Source: Verrucomicrobiota bacterium
Lineage (GTDB): Bacteria; Verrucomicrobiota; Verrucomicrobiia; Limisphaerales; UBA1096
DNA: 5,151 bases
NCBI GenBank assembly: GCA_015658765.1
Contig: DQOE01000007.1
Span: forward strand, 1 to 5,151
Direction of reading: 5' to 3'
The notes beneath the pieces were generated by a model, which was given only the letters and a program-made list of their open reading frames with translations, was not told the DNA's origin and did not search any database. Made by a program: the position numbers and the translations under genes. Shown here piece after piece: positions 1 through 5,151 of this stretch (position 1 is its first letter; each line of letters starts with the position of its first letter).

Positions 1-1116
1 CCAGCGGCCGTGCAGCACGTTGTTGAACGCCTGCAGCCAATACTGCTGGCTGCCGGGAGTGACGCTCGTCCAGCCGCCGCCGGCGCGCACGACCTCGGGG
101 AACTCGGCAAGTACGGCGCTGTATTTGTCGAGGATACCGGCCGACTGCATCATGTGGACGTTCGGGCCGATCGCGCCGCCCGGCATCGGGAAGCCGACCA
201 CGCGGGCGTCGGCCGAGGTGGTGACCGGGTTAAACTCGTACTCGCTCAAGCCCTCGTTCAGCAGCGACTCGATTTCGTCCATCTTCGTGTGGTCGATGTC
301 GAGGCTGTAGCCGGTGCCCTTGAGCGCGTGGGCCATCGAGCGGACGTCCGGCTGCGACGTGCCGGAAGCCAGCGGCCGCACGGCTAGGTCGATTCCATCG
401 ACACCCCCGTCGATGCCGGCCATGTAACAGGCGACGGCCGTGGAGGCGGTGTCGTGCGTGTGCTGGATGAGCGGAATCTCCGGCGGCAAAATGGCCTTGA
501 TGCCCTTGGCCGTCTCGTAACAGGTGCGCGGGTCGGTCGTGCCGGAGGCGTCCTTGAGGCAGACCGAGTCGAAGCGGATGTTGCGCTTGAGCAGTTCGCG
601 GACGATGTTGATGTAAAATTCCGGCGTGTGCGCCTGGTCGGACTGGAACGGCAGTCCCATCAGCGCGACGCAAACCTGGTGATGCATCCCGGAATCGACG
701 ATCGGTTGGCCGGTCTTGACCAGGTTGCCGACGTCGTTCATGAAGTCGAAATTACGGTCGATCGTCGTGCCGTGCTTCTTCATCAGCTTGGCCTGCAGCG
801 CGAGGGCGGAGGTGCGCTGCGTGGTCAGCGTGACGCCAGAGACTGAGCGGGTGAGGATTTGCAGGATGGCGTCCGGCCCAACCGTTTTGCGGATGCTGGA
901 CATGCATTCAAACGGGTCTTCGCCGACGTAAAAAAACGGCGCCTGAAACCGTGCGCCGCCGCCAAACTCAAAATGACGGATGCCGGCGGCTGCGGAGGCC
1001 TCGATCGCGGGCAGGATGTCACCGAGGCGTGTCTTGCCGCCGAACACGCTTTGGAGCCCGTCGCGGAACGGGGTGAACATCACCCGGATTTCTTTTTTTG
1101 ACTCAGAGAATATCAT
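1..1116 (-). CDS. oadA: OadA/PycB-like carboxyltransferase, alpha subunit of oxaloacetate decarboxylase or pyruvate carboxylase B (3' end cut by window edge)
   Basis: The open frame has 372 codons from ATG at 1116 and no stop before the left edge. It belongs to the HMGL-like/PYC_OADA carboxyltransferase family, which moves CO2 between biotin and pyruvate/oxaloacetate. Family metal site visible: Asp19 in FRDGLQS (17-23), Lys188 in CLKDASGT (the lysine normally carboxylated), and His219/His221 in QHTHDT. GGGARF (52-57) matches the family GGATF region, Arg90 matches the LLRG arginine, and MPGG is at 311-314. The first motif reads MFTPFRD instead of DTTLRD, which marks the divergent clade often named 'biotin attachment protein' or 'pyruvate carboxylase subunit B'. 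The end, QAFNNVLHGRW, is the start of the PYC_OADA domain; any biotinyl-lysine domain would lie beyond the edge. Gly317 replaces the usual Thr/Ser after MPGG. An OadG-like gene 24 bases upstream favours the membrane decarboxylase role. No Shine-Dalgarno is visible at ATG 1116. ATG 1080 is a less likely start, because KKEIRV just before it resembles the family N-terminus. Confidence 0.88.
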   Translation of the reverse strand, partial: MIFSESKKEIRVMFTPFRDGLQSVFGGKTRLGDILPAIEASAAAGIRHFEFGGGARFQAPFFYVGEDPFECMSSIRKTVGPDAILQILTRSVSGVTLTTQRTSALALQAKLMKKHGTTIDRNFDFMNDVGNLVKTGQPIVDSGMHHQVCVALMGLPFQSDQAHTPEFYINIVRELLKRNIRFDSVCLKDASGTTDPRTCYETAKGIKAILPPEIPLIQHTHDTASTAVACYMAGIDGGVDGIDLAVRPLASGTSQPDVRSMAHALKGTGYSLDIDHTKMDEIESLLNEGLSEYEFNPVTTSADARVVGFPMPGGAIGPNVHMMQSAGILDKYSAVLAEFPEVVRAGGGWTSVTPGSQQYWLQAFNNVLHGRW

Positions 1117-1128
1117 TGAAAATTAAGT

Positions 1129-1140
1129 GCGCTTAAGCGC
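1129..1140. repeat. Perfect 12-bp palindrome in the OadG-OadA spacer
   Basis: GCGCTTAAGCGC is a perfect inverted repeat filling half of the 24-base spacer between the OadG-like stop and the OadA start. In minus-strand RNA it would sit 12 bases before the OadA ATG and be followed by an A/T-rich stretch. It could be a small hairpin (short loop, weak) or a protein site. It has no following T-run, so it is not a typical terminator. It may be chance. Confidence 0.4.
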
Positions 1141-1365
1141 TCAAGGTTTGATTTCGCGGATTTCGGCGACTCGGCAATCGGGAAACGCTTTGGCCGCCGC
1201 TTGGCGGATCGCCTCCTCGGCGCCGGGGTCCGGCAGGTCGGCGGCGTTCACCGGAAACAACCAGCAGATGCCGGAGATCGTCCCGGCGAGCAGCGACAAA
1301 ATCGCCAGCACGGCGGCGAAGGCGACGCCGCAGATTCGCACCAAATCCATGTTCGAAGGTTCCAT
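1141..1365 (-). CDS. Small single-pass membrane protein, putative OadG-like gamma subunit
   Basis: This encodes 74 residues from ATG 1365. One strong hydrophobic segment spans about residues 11-37 (ICGVAFAAVLAILSLLAG and onward to WLF). A short soluble tail follows, with AEEAIRQAAAKAFPDCRVAE near the C-terminus. Size, a single N-terminal membrane helix, an Ala-rich helix of the 'AIAAAIAA' type and a final 'RVxxIRxI' strand fit the OAD gamma (OadG/MmdD) family. That family anchors and stabilises the Na+-pumping decarboxylase at the inner membrane. The position directly before an OadA-like gene, as in classic oadG-oadA-oadB order, supports this. The frame is also open from TTG 1416, but that start would place a strong hairpin inside the gene and add an unlikely polar N-terminus. 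ATG 1350 (MDLVRI) is equally possible and has a weak GGAA 8 bases upstream. The call rests on size, topology and context, since no hallmark catalytic residue exists in this family. Confidence 0.65.
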   Translation of the reverse strand: MEPSNMDLVRICGVAFAAVLAILSLLAGTISGICWLFPVNAADLPDPGAEEAIRQAAAKAFPDCRVAEIREIKP

Positions 1366-1386
1366 CGTTGAAGGGTTGCCGGTGGT

Positions 1387-1406
1387 TTGCCCGGAGGGGC
1401 GGGCAA
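1387..1406 (-). promoter_or_regulatory. Strong hairpin in the nadB-OadG spacer
   Basis: TTGCCCG and CGGGCAA form a perfect 7-bp stem (five G/C pairs) around a 6-base loop, in the 110-base gap between the nadB stop and the OadG-like ATG 1365. In minus-strand RNA it ends 21 bases before that ATG and is followed by ACCACC, so it lacks the T-run of an intrinsic terminator. It could limit mRNA decay from one side, attenuate, or mask translation initiation. A weak promoter-like pair (TTAAAT, 17 bases, TACATT, about 1433-1405 on the minus strand) overlaps it, so a separate start for the Oad pair is conceivable but poorly supported. The rest of the 110-base gap shows no gene. Confidence 0.4.
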
Positions 1407-1475
1407 TGTAGCGCAACGGGGTTGGGGATTTAAGCCAAAACTTGGCCGGGTCGGCTTTTCCCGCCGGGCAAGGCG

Positions 1476-3077
1476 CTATTCGCCGCGCAGGAGGGTGTCC
1501 TGTCGGGCGAGGGCATCCACCGGTTCGGGGTAATCGAGCGTGTAATGGAGGCCTCGACTCTCCCGCCGCTCGAGCGCCGAGCGCACGATCAATTCGGCCA
1601 CGGTGGCGAGGTTTCGCAACTCGAGCAGGTCACTCGTCACGGTGAAGTCCCAGTAATACGCCTGGATTTCCTCCTGCAGATTCCGCACGCGGGCCAGCGC
1701 GCGTTTCAGCCGCTTGTCGGTGCGGACGACGCCGACGTAGTCCCACATGAGCCGCCGAAGCTCGTCCCAGTTGTGCGAGACGACGACCATCTCGTCCGGG
1801 TCGGTGGCGCTGCCGGAGTGCCACTTGGGCAGTTCAGCGGCGACCGGTTCCGGCGGATGCTCGAGCACGTGCCCGGCGGCGCGGCGCGCGTAAACGAGCG
1901 CCTCGAGCAGCGAGTTGCTGGCGAGCCGGTTCGCGCCGTGCAACCCGGTGCAGGCGACCTCGCCGATGGCGTACAGGCCGGCGAGATCCGTTTCGCCGTG
2001 TCGGCCAACCCGCACGCCGCCGCACTGGTAATGCGCCGCCGGCACGACCGGGATCGGCTCCTTGGTGATGTCCACCCCGTAGCTCAGGCAGGTTTTGTAA
2101 ATGTTCGGGAAACGGTCCATCAGGAATCGAGCTGGCTTGTGCGTGATGTCTAGCAGCGCGTGGTTGTCGCCGCTGCGTTTCATCTCGCGATCGATCGCCC
2201 GGGCCACGACGTCGCGCGGCGCGAGTGACTTGAGCGGATGCACGCCCTCCATGAACCGTTCCCCGCGCAGGTTCGCCAGCACGCCGCCCTCGCCCCGCAC
2301 CGCCTCGCTGATGAGGAACGACTTGGCCTCGGGATGGTAGAGGCAGGTCGGGTGAAACTGGATGAACTCCATGTTGGCGATGGTCGCCCGGGCGCGGTAC
2401 GCCATTGCGACGCCGTCGCCTGTGGCGATGTCGGGGTTCGACGTGTAGAGATAAACCTTCCCGCAACCGCCTGTGGCCAGCGTGATCCTCGGCGCGGAGA
2501 ACGTCTCGACCTCGCCCGTTTGGTTGTCCAGCACGTACACGCCGACGCAGCGGTTGGCCTGCGCCTGGCCAAGCTTGGCCGTCGTGATTAGGTCGATGGC
2601 GAGGTGGTTCTCGAGGACGGTGATGTTTTCGTGCGCGGCGATGGCGGCCAGCAGCGCCCGCTCAATCTCGCGGCCGGTGACGTCCTTGGCGTGCAAGATG
2701 CGGCGGTTCGAGTGGCCACCCTCCCGGCCAAGGTCGAGCTCGAGGTGGCCGTGACTCTCCCGCTCGGAGAACTTCATGCCGAGCTGGATCAGCTCCTCGA
2801 TGCGGGCCGGGCCTTCCTCCACAATGCCGCGCACGACCGCCTCGTTGCAAAGCCCGCCACCGGCGTCGAGCGTGTCGCGCACATGACTCTCGAACGAGTC
2901 CTCCTCGCTCGTGACGGCGGCGATGCCGCCCTGGGCGTAGTTGGTGTTGGACTCGGCGCGGCTCTTTTTCGTGATGATCGCGACGGAGCCGGCGTGGGCG
3001 ACCTTGAGCGCAAACGTCAGCCCGGCGATGCCGCTGCCCAGCACCAAAAAATCAAACTGCCTCGCGGAATCTGCCAT
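1476..3077 (-). CDS. nadB: L-aspartate oxidase NadB
   Basis: This is a full-length 533-residue flavoprotein, near the 540 residues of E. coli NadB. It oxidises L-aspartate to iminoaspartate, using O2 or fumarate as acceptor, for NadA to make quinolinate, the first step of bacterial NAD synthesis. The FAD-binding Rossmann motif is at the N-terminus (LVLGSGIAGL, 11-20). NYAQGGIAAV (46-55), REGGHSNRRILHAKDVTG (118-135), ATGGCGKVY (201-209), FHPTCLYHP (241-249), AVRGEGG (259-265), AHYQCGG (348-354) and GLHGANRLASNSLLEALVY (378-396) follow in family order. Residues matching the E. coli active site are present with an offset of two: Glu119, His242, Arg288, His349 and Arg384. A helical fumarate-reductase C-terminal domain starts near 430. 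The combination AHYxCGG plus GLHGANRLASNS separates it from SdhA/FrdA. It starts 21 bases after the panC stop, so the two are probably co-transcribed. No Shine-Dalgarno is seen before ATG 3077. Confidence 0.97.
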   Translation of the reverse strand: MADSARQFDFLVLGSGIAGLTFALKVAHAGSVAIITKKSRAESNTNYAQGGIAAVTSEEDSFESHVRDTLDAGGGLCNEAVVRGIVEEGPARIEELIQLGMKFSERESHGHLELDLGREGGHSNRRILHAKDVTGREIERALLAAIAAHENITVLENHLAIDLITTAKLGQAQANRCVGVYVLDNQTGEVETFSAPRITLATGGCGKVYLYTSNPDIATGDGVAMAYRARATIANMEFIQFHPTCLYHPEAKSFLISEAVRGEGGVLANLRGERFMEGVHPLKSLAPRDVVARAIDREMKRSGDNHALLDITHKPARFLMDRFPNIYKTCLSYGVDITKEPIPVVPAAHYQCGGVRVGRHGETDLAGLYAIGEVACTGLHGANRLASNSLLEALVYARRAAGHVLEHPPEPVAAELPKWHSGSATDPDEMVVVSHNWDELRRLMWDYVGVVRTDKRLKRALARVRNLQEEIQAYYWDFTVTSDLLELRNLATVAELIVRSALERRESRGLHYTLDYPEPVDALARQDTLLRGE

Positions 3078-3098
3078 CCGTTGCGGGAAAGTGTTCGG

Positions 3099-3953
3099 TC
3101 ACAACCGGCCGTTGTCAATGAGCCGTGTCGCACCGAAGGACACAGCCAAGGCCAGATGCGTGCCTCGACTCACGCGCTTGGCCGGCTCGAGCGACTTGGA
3201 GTCAAAGAACTCGATATAGTCCAGCTTGGCCAAGCTCTGTTCGCCGATGAGCCGCGCCAGCTTGCGGCGCAGCGCGGCAGAGGGCAGGGGGGCGGTTGCC
3301 TTTTTCACGGCGGCCCGGGCGGCACGGATGACCTCGCGGAGCACCGTTGCCTGTTTGCGCTCGGCAGGGGAGAGGTGGGCGTTTCGCGAACTCATGGCCA
3401 AGCCGTCCCGCTCCCGCACTGTCGGCGCGACCACGATGCTAACGGGGAAGATCAAGTCGTCGGTCATTTGCCGGATGACGGCGGCTTGCTGCCAGTCCTT
3501 CGCGCCGAACACAGCCACGTTCGGTTGCACCGAGTTGAACAGCTTGGCCACGACCGTCGTCACGCCGCGGAAGTGCGTTGGCCGCGATGCCCCCTCCATC
3601 CGCTTGGCCAAGTGCGACTCGACGACGAACGTGCTGTGCCCGGCGGAGTAGATCGTCTTGTCTCTTGGCGCGAACAGGATGTCCGCGCCGGCTTCGCGGC
3701 AAAGCACCGTGTCGCGCTCGAGGGTGCGGGGGTAGCTCTCGAAATCCTCGCCCGGCCCGAACTGGGTTTTGTTGACGAAAATACTGACGACCACCGTGCC
3801 CTTGGCCCTGGCGATCTTGCGGGCGCGGCGAATCAGACTCAGGTGCCCCTCGTGCAGGTTGCCCATCGTCGGCACCAGCACAACCAATTTGCACGGATCG
3901 CGGTAAATGCCGATTTCGCAGCGAACGCCGTCAGATGTACGATATAGTTTCAA
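3099..3953 (-). CDS. panC: Pantothenate synthetase PanC (pantoate--beta-alanine ligase), probable TTG start
   Basis: This is a cytoplasmic enzyme joining pantoate and beta-alanine with ATP through a pantoyl-adenylate, the last step to pantothenate (CoA precursor). From TTG 3953 it has 284 residues, the usual PanC length. Nucleotidyl-transferase signatures are present: PTMGNLHEGH (28-37) with His34/His37 at the E. coli positions, EGASRPTHFRGVTTVVAKLF (120-139), FGAKDWQQ (149-156) and the KMSKS-like LAMSSRN (185-191), then the C-terminal GATRLIDN. The family FVNPxQF motif reads FVNKTQF (59-65). No in-frame ATG exists upstream. The stop at 3996-3998 leaves TTG 3953, TTG 3968 and TTG 3977 as candidates. 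TTG 3953 gives 'MKLYRT' and puts VPTMG at residue 27, as in most homologues, so it was chosen. It heads the minus-strand unit with nadB 21 bases downstream. PanC uses beta-alanine, commonly made from aspartate, the NadB substrate. Confidence 0.95.
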   Translation of the reverse strand: MKLYRTSDGVRCEIGIYRDPCKLVVLVPTMGNLHEGHLSLIRRARKIARAKGTVVVSIFVNKTQFGPGEDFESYPRTLERDTVLCREAGADILFAPRDKTIYSAGHSTFVVESHLAKRMEGASRPTHFRGVTTVVAKLFNSVQPNVAVFGAKDWQQAAVIRQMTDDLIFPVSIVVAPTVRERDGLAMSSRNAHLSPAERKQATVLREVIRAARAAVKKATAPLPSAALRRKLARLIGEQSLAKLDYIEFFDSKSLEPAKRVSRGTHLALAVSFGATRLIDNGRL

Positions 3954-3960
3954 GCTCGAT

Positions 3961-3999
3961 TTAATCAAAAGCAGCAAGTGGCATGATGACAGTTGTCAT
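3961..3999 (-). other. Possible 12-codon leader ORF upstream of panC
   Basis: ATG 3999 opens a frame encoding MTTVIMPLAAFD, ending in TAA at 3961, with a second ATG at 3984. The stop lies 7 bases before the proposed panC TTG start and is in a different frame. An AGGA lies 11 bases before ATG 3999. Translation here could feed ribosomes to the weak TTG start by coupling. The peptide shows no run of one amino acid typical of attenuation. It could equally be chance, and the frame is too short for coding statistics. Confidence 0.25.
3986..3999. promoter_or_regulatory. Operator-like palindrome between panC and the DUF1080 gene
   Basis: ATGACA-GT-TGTCAT is a perfect inverted repeat with 6-base arms and a 2-base spacer. 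It sits in the 92-base divergent region and covers the -35 box (TTGTCA) of the predicted rightward promoter, as well as the leaderward side of panC. The flanks allow a wider imperfect dyad (3981-4001). Geometry suits a dimeric helix-turn-helix repressor. The regulator cannot be named from this sequence. Confidence 0.45.
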
Positions 4000-4022
4000 G
4001 CAAAGGCCGTTCCTTTTATAGT
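3993..4022 (+). promoter_or_regulatory. Predicted sigma70-type promoter for the DUF1080 gene
   Basis: TTGTCA (3993-3998) is followed after 18 bases by TATAGT (4017-4022). These match the consensus boxes at five of six and four of six positions. Transcription would start near 4029, giving a leader of under 20 bases before ATG 4046. The region is A/T-richer than its surroundings. This is the best promoter-like pair in the window. Confidence 0.5.
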
Positions 4023-4041
4023 CGCCGGCCGTTCGGTGCAA
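4015..4041 (-). promoter_or_regulatory. Weak candidate promoter for panC-nadB
   Basis: On the minus strand TTGCAC (4041-4036) is followed by TATAAA (4020-4015) with only 15 bases between, shorter than the ideal 17. Transcription from here would start near 4008 and give a panC leader of about 55 bases that includes the possible leader ORF. The TATAAA box overlaps the -10 box of the rightward promoter, so the two starts would compete. Confidence 0.25.
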
Positions 4042-4045
4042 CGAA

Positions 4046-4759
4046 ATGGCGTTCCTGAGACATAGTTTGATCCTGCTTTTCCTGCTGGCAATCGCCGCCA
4101 GCACGGGGCGAGCGCAGACTGTTTCCGGCAAGCCGGTGCCGAGGGTGCCGGACGCCGCCGGTTGGTTTGGCCTGTTCAACGGCAAGGACTTGAGCGGCTG
4201 GATGACGTTCGATCCCGGCGCGTGGAGCGTGGTCGGCAGCGGGGAGTTGAGCGGTCGCGGCCCGCGCAGTTACCTGTTCAGCCCGGGCACCTATCGTAAT
4301 TTCATCCTGCAGGCCGAGGCCAGGCTCAATGCCAAGGGCGACAGCGGCATCGTCCTGCGCGCGGCGCTCGAGACCGGTGCGCCGAAAGGGTACGAGGTGC
4401 AGTTGTGCAACACCGGCGACGACGCCCAAAAAACCGGCAGCCTGTACAATTTCCAAAAAGTCACCGAGAGCGCCATTGCGGACGATCAATGGTCGAAGCA
4501 AACTGTCGCCGTCATCGGCAACCGGATTTTGATCCAAGTCAACGGCAAGTTGCTCGTCGATTATCCCGACAAGGAAAGCACCTATACCGAGGGATACATC
4601 GCATTCCAGCAACACGACCAGGCCAGCCAGGTGAACTTCAAAAACGTCCGCATCAAGCCGTTGCCCAACGACATCGCGGCGGCACTGACAGGTCTGGAGA
4701 AAGTTTTCCCGGCGCTCGCCGAGAAGAAAAAACCGGCCGCTCCCGCCAAGCCGAATTAA
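4046..4759 (+). CDS. Secreted DUF1080 (3-keto-disaccharide hydrolase-like) protein
   Basis: The protein has 237 residues. An N-terminal signal peptide is clear: a basic start (Arg5, His6), a hydrophobic core 8-18 (LILLFLLAIAA) and a likely signal peptidase I cut after GRA (residue 23). The mature part is one DUF1080 domain, a concanavalin-like beta-sandwich: GLFNGKDLSGW (42-52), AWSVVGSGELSG (59-70), SYLFSP (75-80), NFILQAEARL (85-94), DSGIVLRA (99-106), GYEVQL (115-120), KTGSLYN (129-135), the NGKLLVDY strand (166-173), GYIAFQQH (183-190) and FKNVRIKPL (198-206). The tail is rich in Lys, Pro and Ala (EKKKPAAPAKPN). Some family members cleave 3-keto-glycosides in the periplasm; the substrate here cannot be read from sequence. 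The family is strongly expanded in Verrucomicrobiota and Planctomycetota. The gene stands alone on the plus strand behind its own predicted promoter, divergent from panC and overlapping the next gene's stop codon. Confidence 0.9.
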   Translation: MAFLRHSLILLFLLAIAASTGRAQTVSGKPVPRVPDAAGWFGLFNGKDLSGWMTFDPGAWSVVGSGELSGRGPRSYLFSPGTYRNFILQAEARLNAKGDSGIVLRAALETGAPKGYEVQLCNTGDDAQKTGSLYNFQKVTESAIADDQWSKQTVAVIGNRILIQVNGKLLVDYPDKESTYTEGYIAFQQHDQASQVNFKNVRIKPLPNDIAAALTGLEKVFPALAEKKKPAAPAKPN

Positions 4760-5151
4760 GCCAGTTGTTCGTTGGGGGGTGCTTGGGCGACTGCCCGGGC
4801 CATGAGCCACAGCAGGTCGGAGAGGCGGTTTAGGTACACGACTGCCTGCGAGTCGGCCAACGCCCCTGTTCTCAACACCGCCACCACGCTTCGCTCGGCG
4901 CGGCGGCAGACGGTTCGGGCGAAGTCCAGGTGAGCCGACGGCACCGACTCGCCGGGCAGCGCCCAGCCCTTGAAACTCAGTCCGCCTCCCTCCAGTTCGC
5001 CGATCCGTTCGTCCAGCTTGGCTGTGTCGGCGGCGGTTAATTTGTCGAACTGGGCCTTGGCATATTGCCCGGCATCCTCCGGCAATGTGGCCAATTCGCC
5101 CATCAGGGCGATCAGTGCCTGCTGGATGGTGGTTAGTTTTTTAGCAAATTC
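4756..5151 (-). CDS. PduO/MMAB-type ATP:cob(I)alamin adenosyltransferase (N-terminus cut by window edge)
   Basis: The frame is open from the right edge to TAA at 4756-4758, giving 131 residues of a protein normally about 180-190 long. The real start and the N-terminal ATP-binding segment (family TKTGDxGxT) lie outside; ATG 5103 is internal, since coding-like sequence (KKLTTIQQALIAL) continues upstream in frame. The enzyme transfers adenosyl from ATP to cob(I)alamin to make coenzyme B12. Signatures: LPGESVPSAHLDFARTVCRRAER (65-87 of the visible part), whose arginines 79 and 83 match Arg128 and Arg132 of the Lactobacillus reuteri enzyme, and YLNRLSDLLW (106-115). The position of the L. reuteri Phe112 is Trp63 here. 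No B12-dependent enzyme gene is visible in the window. It converges on the DUF1080 gene and the two stops overlap by four bases. Confidence 0.92.
   Translation of the reverse strand, partial: EFAKKLTTIQQALIALMGELATLPEDAGQYAKAQFDKLTAADTAKLDERIGELEGGGLSFKGWALPGESVPSAHLDFARTVCRRAERSVVAVLRTGALADSQAVVYLNRLSDLLWLMARAVAQAPPNEQLA
4781..4800 (+). terminator. Possible 3' hairpin for the DUF1080 transcript
   Basis: GCTTGGGC and GCCCGGGC pair through 8 positions (two G-U wobbles) around a 4-base loop, starting 22 bases after the DUF1080 stop codon and lying inside the convergent gene. There is no T-run after it, so it is at best a mRNA-end stabiliser or a weak terminator. The codons of the opposite gene may create it by chance. 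Confidence 0.2.

Noticed and set aside
10..1101. Several plus-strand frames of 65-130 codons over the left end
   Set aside because: All lie opposite the uninterrupted OadA-like frame, which carries the full family motif set.
1366..1416. N-terminal extension of the OadG-like gene from TTG 1416
   Set aside because: It would encode a polar stretch before the membrane helix, unlike the family, and would be built largely from the 7-bp hairpin.
1434..1446. Intrinsic terminator after nadB (GCCAA-GTT-TTGGC on the minus strand, then TTAAAT)
   Set aside because: The stem is only 5 bp with a 3-base loop and lacks a real T-run; kept only as part of the structured-gap observation.
1545..2153. 202-codon plus-strand frame inside nadB
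   Set aside because: Antisense shadow of the conserved NadB C-terminal half, with no domain features.
2604..3947. 447-codon open frame on the plus strand antisense to panC and nadB
   Set aside because: It lies wholly opposite two clear enzyme genes, shows no recognisable domain and is of the Gly/Arg/Val-rich type made by G+C-rich codons read backwards.
4016..4810. 264-codon open frame on the minus strand opposite the DUF1080 gene
   Set aside because: The opposite strand has a signal peptide and a complete DUF1080 domain; the antisense protein has no recognisable motif and would overlap the adenosyltransferase gene.
1..5151. CRISPR, tRNA, rRNA, insertion sequence or defence system
   Set aside because: No spaced direct repeats, cloverleaf sequence, transposase motif or terminal repeats were seen; nearly all bases are explained by six recognisable genes.

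Overview
The window looks like ordinary chromosomal housekeeping DNA from a G+C-rich, Gram-negative-type bacterium. The best guess is the Planctomycetota-Verrucomicrobiota group. That guess rests on three things: a secreted DUF1080 (3-keto-disaccharide hydrolase-like) protein, a family abundant in those phyla; an OadA-like protein of the divergent clade; and the lack of clear Shine-Dalgarno sites. It is an inference from gene content, not a phylogenetic result.

Left and centre (about 1-3953, minus strand): four genes in one direction, panC -> nadB -> OadG-like membrane peptide -> OadA-like carboxyltransferase. The last gene runs off the left edge. Spacings are 21, 110 and 24 bases, so panC-nadB and the OadG/OadA pair are each tightly coupled. 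The 110-base gap holds a strong hairpin and may separate two transcription units. PanC makes pantothenate from pantoate and beta-alanine (usually from aspartate), NadB oxidises aspartate for NAD, and the Oad pair interconverts oxaloacetate (the aspartate precursor) and pyruvate. Aspartate/oxaloacetate chemistry therefore links the cluster.

Centre right (3954-4045): a short divergent intergenic region with a sigma70-like promoter towards the right, a 14-base operator-like palindrome overlapping its -35 box, and a possible 12-codon leader peptide ahead of panC, which seems to start at TTG.

Right (4046-5151): a secreted DUF1080 protein on the plus strand, converging on a PduO/MMAB-type ATP:cob(I)alamin adenosyltransferase on the minus strand. 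The two stop codons share the bases TTAA. The adenosyltransferase is cut at its N-terminus by the right edge.

No mobile element, CRISPR array, tRNA, rRNA or clearly novel multi-gene system is visible. No gene-free stretch exceeds about 110 bases. The points most worth following are a Gly where a catalytic Thr/Ser is expected in the OadA-like protein, the control region ahead of panC, and the hairpin between nadB and the Oad genes.
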